Below are positions 63,228 to 64,000 of a stretch of 64,000 nucleotides of DNA, one piece after another. The DNA is from Hydractinia symbiolongicarpus. Lineage: Eukaryota; Cnidaria; Hydrozoa; Anthoathecata; Hydractiniidae. Position numbers and translations under genes: made by a program. The stretch is from assembly GCF_029227915.1 (NCBI RefSeq), contig NC_079877.1, positions 12,585,351 through 12,649,350 of the forward strand. The letters are read 5' to 3'. Positions within the stretch are counted from its first letter, which is position 1; each line of letters begins with the position of its first letter. Below the pieces are notes generated by a model, which worked only from the letters and a program-made list of their open reading frames with translations, was not told the DNA's origin and made no database searches.

Positions 63228-64000
63228 TTGTTTGTTACTTCTGGCGGGAAATTCTTTGCAAATCTGTTTGGCCATGTAGGAACTAGGACAAAGTACGCGA
63301 CCTTTTGTCTGTTTCTAAACGTACAAATTTTCAACGATGGTGTTTTAAAACAGTCGTCCGGAAATGACGAATTCAAAAAAGTAGAAGCAGACCATACTAA
63401 CTTTACTGACATTAAGATACACATGAAAAACTTCCTTTCCTTGTTTTTTTTTCAGTAAAAAGGAATGTTGCAATTAGAAAAAAAAGCGGGAAGTTATTCT
63501 CAATACTATTTTTCCTGAGATAAGTCAAAGTTCGGGAAGTTTCATGCAGGCGAAACTTCATGCGCTTAGATTAGAAAGCTTTCAGCTCTCATGGTGTTAT
63601 TGGGTATGTGCTCACATGCCCTCATTACAATGCTCTTGGTTCGTTATGTCGATTGCGTCTTCTCATTTCGAAATCATGATCACACGGCAGCCTTATTTCA
63701 TCGATGTAGGAAGCGCTTATAAATCGAATGCATGAGTATGACCAGATATTTTGATGTTGCTAGCAATCCACTTGAGAGCAAGCCCTAGTTAATATTGTGA
63801 GTAACCGCGAGAGATATAACGTTATGTTTCACTGATAGAAGTAATTAAAATTACCATGAAGTCACACTATCTCTTCTGCAAGAGTCCTTCAGCAACTCTC
63901 CCCTTGAAACAGTTTTCACACATCAAAAGAGTTCTCTGATAATTGCCGACGACGGAAAAAGGCTCTATGACAAGGGTGCGAAGGTTTTATATATCACTTG
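63228..64000 (+). repeat. Satellite unit 47, partial (773 bp), cut by the window end
   Basis: Continues the 1270-bp subtype up to the start of the core and is cut by the window limit, so the array extends to the right. Confidence 0.95.

Larger units (their letters stand above)
2958..64000 (+). repeat. Head-to-tail satellite array, about 1.27/1.40 kb units, 46 complete units plus a partial
   Basis: The same unit recurs without interruption and always in the same orientation from 2958 to the window end. Starts of the motif TTGTTTGTTACTTCTGG are spaced 1392-1396 bp (long form) or 1267-1272 bp (short form), with one 1535-bp exception. I see no transposon insertion or inverted unit. Each unit runs as follows: an AT-rich part, a pyrimidine tract ending in CAG, a 63-codon open frame, a TATA-like motif, then a GC-richer core of about 300 bp with a 100-codon open frame and two hairpins, and an AT-rich tail. 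The array runs off the right end, so its full length is unknown. The unit is far longer than typical centromeric monomers. Chromosomal position cannot be told from this window. Confidence 0.97.

Noticed and set aside
2958-64000. CRISPR array or phage-like repeats
   Set aside because: Units are over 1.2 kb and contiguous, with no short repeat/spacer alternation and no cas-like genes.
2958-64000. Tandem gene family (histone, rDNA, snRNA or 5S cluster)
   Set aside because: No histone-like protein, no 18S/28S segment and no snRNA 5' end is visible. Only a 14-base match to 5S rRNA occurs, too short to call a gene.

Overview
The window is eukaryotic repeat DNA, most likely from an animal nuclear genome. 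It has AT-rich intergenic sequence, no bacterial-style operons, and one tandem array of kilobase-sized units covering about 95% of its length. I cannot name the species. The flank carries a candidate dispersed repeat (about 113-403) whose style reminds me of marine invertebrates such as cnidarians, but that is a weak impression. I recognise no protein-coding gene, rRNA, tRNA or CRISPR array.

Layout: positions 1-2738 are AT-rich non-satellite DNA with a few short inverted or direct repeats. Positions 2739-2957 are a degenerate array edge whose similarity to the satellite fades leftward. From 2958 to the window end there are 46 complete head-to-tail units plus a 47th that is cut off at 64000. 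All are in the same orientation, so the array continues beyond the right end. I phase units at the T of the TTG just inside the AAGCTTTG motif; this phase is arbitrary.

There are two unit lengths. Long units (about 1392-1396 bp) are units 1-11, 14 and 16. Short units (about 1267-1272 bp) are all the others. They differ by one 126-bp segment, and long and short units interleave between about 18.3 and 24.9 kb. Unit 23 is 1535 bp because 265 bp are duplicated inside it. Shared variants show nested amplification: a 2790-bp dimer copied in tandem (about 8370-13949), a block of about 11.7 kb copied with offset about 11,685 bp (from about 30.6 kb to about 42.3 kb), near-identical 1270-bp triplets and doublets, and a 2540-bp dimeric alternation near 54-58 kb. 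Units are most divergent at the left and most uniform at the right, as expected for an array homogenised by unequal exchange and oldest at its edge.

Each unit has an AT-rich half and a GC-richer core of about 300 bp. The core holds an ORF of up to 100 codons, open in 39 of 46 complete units, and an overlapping 51-codon ATG ORF in another frame. It also holds TATA-like motifs, splice-like signals, two perfect hairpins and, on the minus strand, a 14-base match to a conserved 5S rRNA segment. These could mean the satellite derives from, or still is, a transcribed sequence. Homogenisation alone would also keep such features in most copies, so I do not call any of them a gene.
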